From Marinobacterium sediminicola (lineage in GTDB: Bacteria; Pseudomonadota; Gammaproteobacteria; Pseudomonadales; Balneatricaceae), in NCBI RefSeq assembly GCF_022343685.1, contig NZ_CP092123.1, forward strand, positions 930,001 to 994,000: a stretch of 64,000 nucleotides of DNA, given 5' to 3'. Shown one piece after another: positions 60,585 to 64,000 of the stretch (positions are counted from its first letter, which is position 1; each line of letters opens with the position of its first letter). The translations under genes and the position numbers were made by a program. Under the pieces are notes generated by a model. It was not told the origin of the DNA, made no database searches, and saw nothing but the letters and a program-made list of their open reading frames with translations.

Positions 60585-60927
60585 ATTCATGGAACGACGG
60601 AAATGCAACGATTAGTGAGACGCTGGAGTTTCGTTTTGTAAGACAGACTTCAGATGATATCTGACTTACGTTTTGACAATAATTATCCAGGACAGCATCG
60701 GTTAAGAACGCCGTACACGCCTTGGTGGGTGGTTATTGATATCTGTCAACAGGGATGTCAGGAAATGTCAGCTTTTGGTGTCAATAGATTGATACACTTC
60801 AGCGTTGATCCGCCAGTCGTCAAGTGCCAGTCATTTGCCATACCTTTGTAGTCTGGTATCGATGATTTATGGCTTCATTAGGATAGTGATCTTAATAAAA
60901 TTACACCTCTTCAAATAGGATAAGACG
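60585..60927 (+). other. AT-rich noncoding stretch before the autotransporter
   Basis: I see no credible gene here; a 65-codon open frame at 60654-60851 lacks a ribosome site and family features. A long inverted repeat at 60638-60669 (GTAAG-n-CAGA against TCTG-n-CTTAC, one mismatch, with CAGAT-n3-ATCTG inside) could be an operator. The base composition drops here and stays low into the next gene, marking the start of an accessory segment. AGGATAAG precedes the gene start. Confidence 0.5.
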
Positions 60928-62793
60928 ATGTTGTTCCGTAAGAAACTTTCTAGCGTAATACCAGTGATGATTCTGGGGCTTGGTGGCTTGCATCTGCCAT
61001 CAGCTAATGCGGATGTTTACTTGATTAGTCAATCCCCATGGGGGAAGACGTACGATAAAGATGCAATGAATGTGGTTTTTGGAAGTGATGGCTGGAGTTT
61101 ATATGATAATTATACTACCGCTGGCCTAAATGTTGATTCAATATTTTCAGCATCAACAGAATTTGTATATCTTCAGGGAAGTGATAGTTATGATACATCC
61201 TTGAATCATTTTATTAATCTTTACGAAGATTCGGTGTTAGATTGGGTTTCAAATGGGGGAAGCTTGCTGGTTGAGTCAGCAGGAACTAATGGTTCTGTTA
61301 GGCTTGGTGATGCTGAGCTGTTTCTTAATAGATGGCCAGAAAATACTACTGCTGCTGCTAGTGGACAGATAACAGATGTTGGTAAAACAGTTTTTACTGA
61401 CTATGAAATAATCTATTATGAAAGAGCTGGCTATGATCTTTCTCACAATTATGTTGTGGCAGATGATGGTGTAGAGCTGATAATCTTCATCGAAGGAAAT
61501 ACTAACTATGATAACTCTGTAGTCCCTATAGTGGCCGGGTATAAATACGGAGATGGCTATATCATATACAGCAGTCTTACAGCAGATGAATGGCATACTC
61601 AAACGGACTATTCATCACTGGGTGATGATAGAAACAGTTGGCTACTTAATATTATTGGTGGTTTATGGAATTCAGATGTCCTTACACAGAAGTTGAATCC
61701 GTCCGTCTATAATGCAGCACTCAGCCAGGTCAATAGCCCCGCATACAACGCTGGCAAAGTCATTGATGCAACTCCCGAGCTGTTAGATCTGTTTGCTGGA
61801 ATGAGCGGAAACATGGAAATGTCGGATGCGGCAACTCAAACCCTTCCGCTGTTGACCGGTGGTGGTTTCTTCGCGGCCCGTACCGCGCTTTACGGTATCA
61901 ATGGTGCCGTGCTTGCACGTCAGAACGCCAACCTGGGCAAGTCTTCTGGCGATGTGATGTTGAGCGACAAGCATTTCTGGATCAAACCGTTCGGCACCTG
62001 GACCGAGCAGGATGATCGCAATGGCGTGTCTGGTTATGACGCCAACACCGGTGGTCTGGTCATCGGTCTGGACAGCGAGATCAACGACACAACCCGCCTG
62101 GGTGTGGCCTTCGCCTACGCCACCACCAACGTGGACGGCAACTCGTCAATTGCGCCGCACAATCTGGATATCGACAGCTATCAGTTGATCGGTTACGGCT
62201 CTCGCTCGCTGGATGAAAACACGGATCTGACCTTCCAGGTCGACTTCGGCCAGAACCAGAACGAAGGCAAGCGTCAGATCGCCTTCACCAGCAGCGTTGC
62301 GGACTCCGACTATGACAGCTACTCGGCCCATTTGGGCATGGGGATTGTCCGTGGCTACGCCATCAACGACACCAGCCGTGCAACGGCAACCCTTAAGGCT
62401 GACTACACCTGGATCAAGGATGAGTCCTACACCGAGACGGGTGCGGGCCTGCTGAACCTGGATGTGGACAGCAATACCACCGAAGCGCTGGTTGCGGGTG
62501 TTGAAGGTCAGCTGATTCATACCCTGAATCCGACCACCGACCTCACCGCCAAGCTGGGTGTGGGCTATGACCTGATCAATGAACAGGCCAGCATCACTTC
62601 CGCCTTTGCCGGCGCGCCGGGTGCACAGTTCATCACTAAGGGTATCGATCCCAATCCCTGGATCGGTAATGTCGGCCTGGGCCTGCTCCACACCACGGAG
62701 AGCGGTGCCGAAATCAGTGCTGACTACAACGCCGAATACCGCTCGGACTACCTGAGTCATACCGCTTCACTGAAGCTGCGTATGGCATTCTAA
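60928..62793 (+). CDS. Autotransporter with a glutamine-amidotransferase-like passenger
   Basis: This 621-residue protein has a Sec signal (about 1-28), a passenger of about 29-260, a linker, and a C-terminal autotransporter beta-domain (about 340-621) that ends in the canonical Phe (KLRMAF). The passenger (VYLISQSPWGK, VLDWVSNGGSLLVE, GDGYIIYSSLTADEW) looks like a class I amidotransferase or ThuA-like fold, not the usual beta-helix; no nucleophile Cys is seen. The 5' half is AT-rich and the barrel half GC-rich, so it is a mosaic gene. Function is unknown. Confidence 0.75.
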   Translation: MLFRKKLSSVIPVMILGLGGLHLPSANADVYLISQSPWGKTYDKDAMNVVFGSDGWSLYDNYTTAGLNVDSIFSASTEFVYLQGSDSYDTSLNHFINLYEDSVLDWVSNGGSLLVESAGTNGSVRLGDAELFLNRWPENTTAAASGQITDVGKTVFTDYEIIYYERAGYDLSHNYVVADDGVELIIFIEGNTNYDNSVVPIVAGYKYGDGYIIYSSLTADEWHTQTDYSSLGDDRNSWLLNIIGGLWNSDVLTQKLNPSVYNAALSQVNSPAYNAGKVIDATPELLDLFAGMSGNMEMSDAATQTLPLLTGGGFFAARTALYGINGAVLARQNANLGKSSGDVMLSDKHFWIKPFGTWTEQDDRNGVSGYDANTGGLVIGLDSEINDTTRLGVAFAYATTNVDGNSSIAPHNLDIDSYQLIGYGSRSLDENTDLTFQVDFGQNQNEGKRQIAFTSSVADSDYDSYSAHLGMGIVRGYAINDTSRATATLKADYTWIKDESYTETGAGLLNLDVDSNTTEALVAGVEGQLIHTLNPTTDLTAKLGVGYDLINEQASITSAFAGAPGAQFITKGIDPNPWIGNVGLGLLHTTESGAEISADYNAEYRSDYLSHTASLKLRMAF

Positions 62794-62850
62794 TGTCATA
62801 AAGCGGTTGTATGGATAATTCCGTGTGTTTTCCGGGTAAATTGGGACCCA

Positions 62851-62944
62851 CCCTCAACGGCCATTGAGGGCCTTCATGCAGCAGCTCGGTGTAGCGCCGG
62901 CTCCTCTTGCGAGAGACCGATAACAAGTGTGTAGCGCTGCATGA
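62851..62944 (+). ncRNA. Candidate IS110 bridge RNA region
   Basis: Two hairpins are clear. CCCTCAA/TTGAGGG encloses CGGCCA at 62851-62870. TCATGCAGC (62874-62882) pairs perfectly with GCTGCATGA (62936-62944) around a 53-nt loop that holds a GTGTAGCGC repeat. A structured RNA encoded upstream of the transposase, whose internal loops specify target and donor, is the known arrangement for IS110-group bridge RNAs. RNA ends are not known. Confidence 0.45.
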
Positions 62945-62958
62945 CTCTTTAGCGATAA

Positions 62959-63966
<1,008 letters not shown>

Positions 63967-64000
63967 TTATTTATGCTGGACACCACAGTCACTTGTTAGG

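Noticed and set aside
60654-60851. A 65-codon open frame before the autotransporter
   Set aside because: There is no ribosome site, no recognisable domain and atypical composition; treated as noncoding.
62851-62870. Hairpin as a terminator for the autotransporter gene
   Set aside because: There is no T tract after it and it lies within the likely IS110 left end, so it was assigned to the element.

Overview
The window looks like the chromosome of a marine or halotolerant gammaproteobacterium of the Oceanospirillales type (Marinobacterium-like is my guess from gene order; no search was run). Supporting signs are the order rplM-rpsI-petABC-sspA-sspB, the block dolP-diaA-yraN-lpoA / rsmI-rnpB, glycolate and ectoine-type catabolism, and three-gene TRAP transporters. 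Base composition is moderately GC-rich, apart from a few AT-rich islands.

Positions 1-18.4 kb are conserved housekeeping DNA: the 5' part of a purine permease, two identical tandem tRNA-Pro(CGG) genes with a near-consensus promoter, an LrgA/LrgB-type pair, zapE, rplM-rpsI, the bc1 complex petABC, sspA-sspB, the lpoA-yraN-diaA-dolP operon, rsmI, the RNase P RNA gene, and a run of single genes (TfoX domain, EEP nuclease, GNAT acetyltransferase, rsuA, FrnE-like, yejK, dienelactone hydrolase).

Positions 18.5-34 kb are a self-contained aromatic meta-cleavage island on the + strand. It encodes a phenylpropionate/biphenyl-type ring-hydroxylating dioxygenase (alpha, beta, Rieske ferredoxin, FeS-flavin reductase), a cis-diol dehydrogenase, a two-subunit LigAB-type (class III) extradiol dioxygenase, a C-C hydrolase, hydratase, aldolase and acylating acetaldehyde dehydrogenase. 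It also holds a feruloyl-CoA-synthase-like ligase and a nitronate-monooxygenase-like flavoprotein. A TRAP transporter follows, and a convergent TetR gene closes the island. The same half-site (CTGTATGTT / AACATACAG) occurs twice at the catabolic promoter and the ATACAG core recurs at the TRAP and tetR promoters, so uptake and breakdown are probably co-regulated. The mix of a BphA/HcaE-type oxygenase with a LigAB-type ring-cleavage enzyme is the most unusual metabolic feature here.

Positions 34-42 kb hold a DASH-type cryptochrome, a small membrane methyltransferase, a sulfide-handling operon (persulfide-dioxygenase-like MBL protein, a phosphatase-sulfide:quinone reductase fusion, SulP permease), a LysR regulator with a 25-bp palindrome at its promoter, and an MdtJ/MdtI-like SMR pair.

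Positions 42-59 kb hold two divergent catabolic blocks around a GlcC-like regulator. On the - strand lies a complete ectoine-degradation set (DoeA, DoeB2-type deacetylase, DoeD and a DoeC-type dehydrogenase). On the + strand lies a glycolate operon (TakP-like TRAP transporter, glcB, glcG, glcD, glcE, glcF). Two near-identical TGGT-N3-ACCA palindromes, one next to glcC and one upstream of the TRAP/glc genes, are probable GlcC operators. Then come phhB and a FadL-type porin.

Positions 60.5-64 kb are accessory: an AT-rich stretch, an autotransporter whose AT-rich passenger half is joined to a GC-rich barrel half, and an IS110-family element with a structured 5' noncoding end that may encode its bridge RNA. 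The element runs off the right edge.
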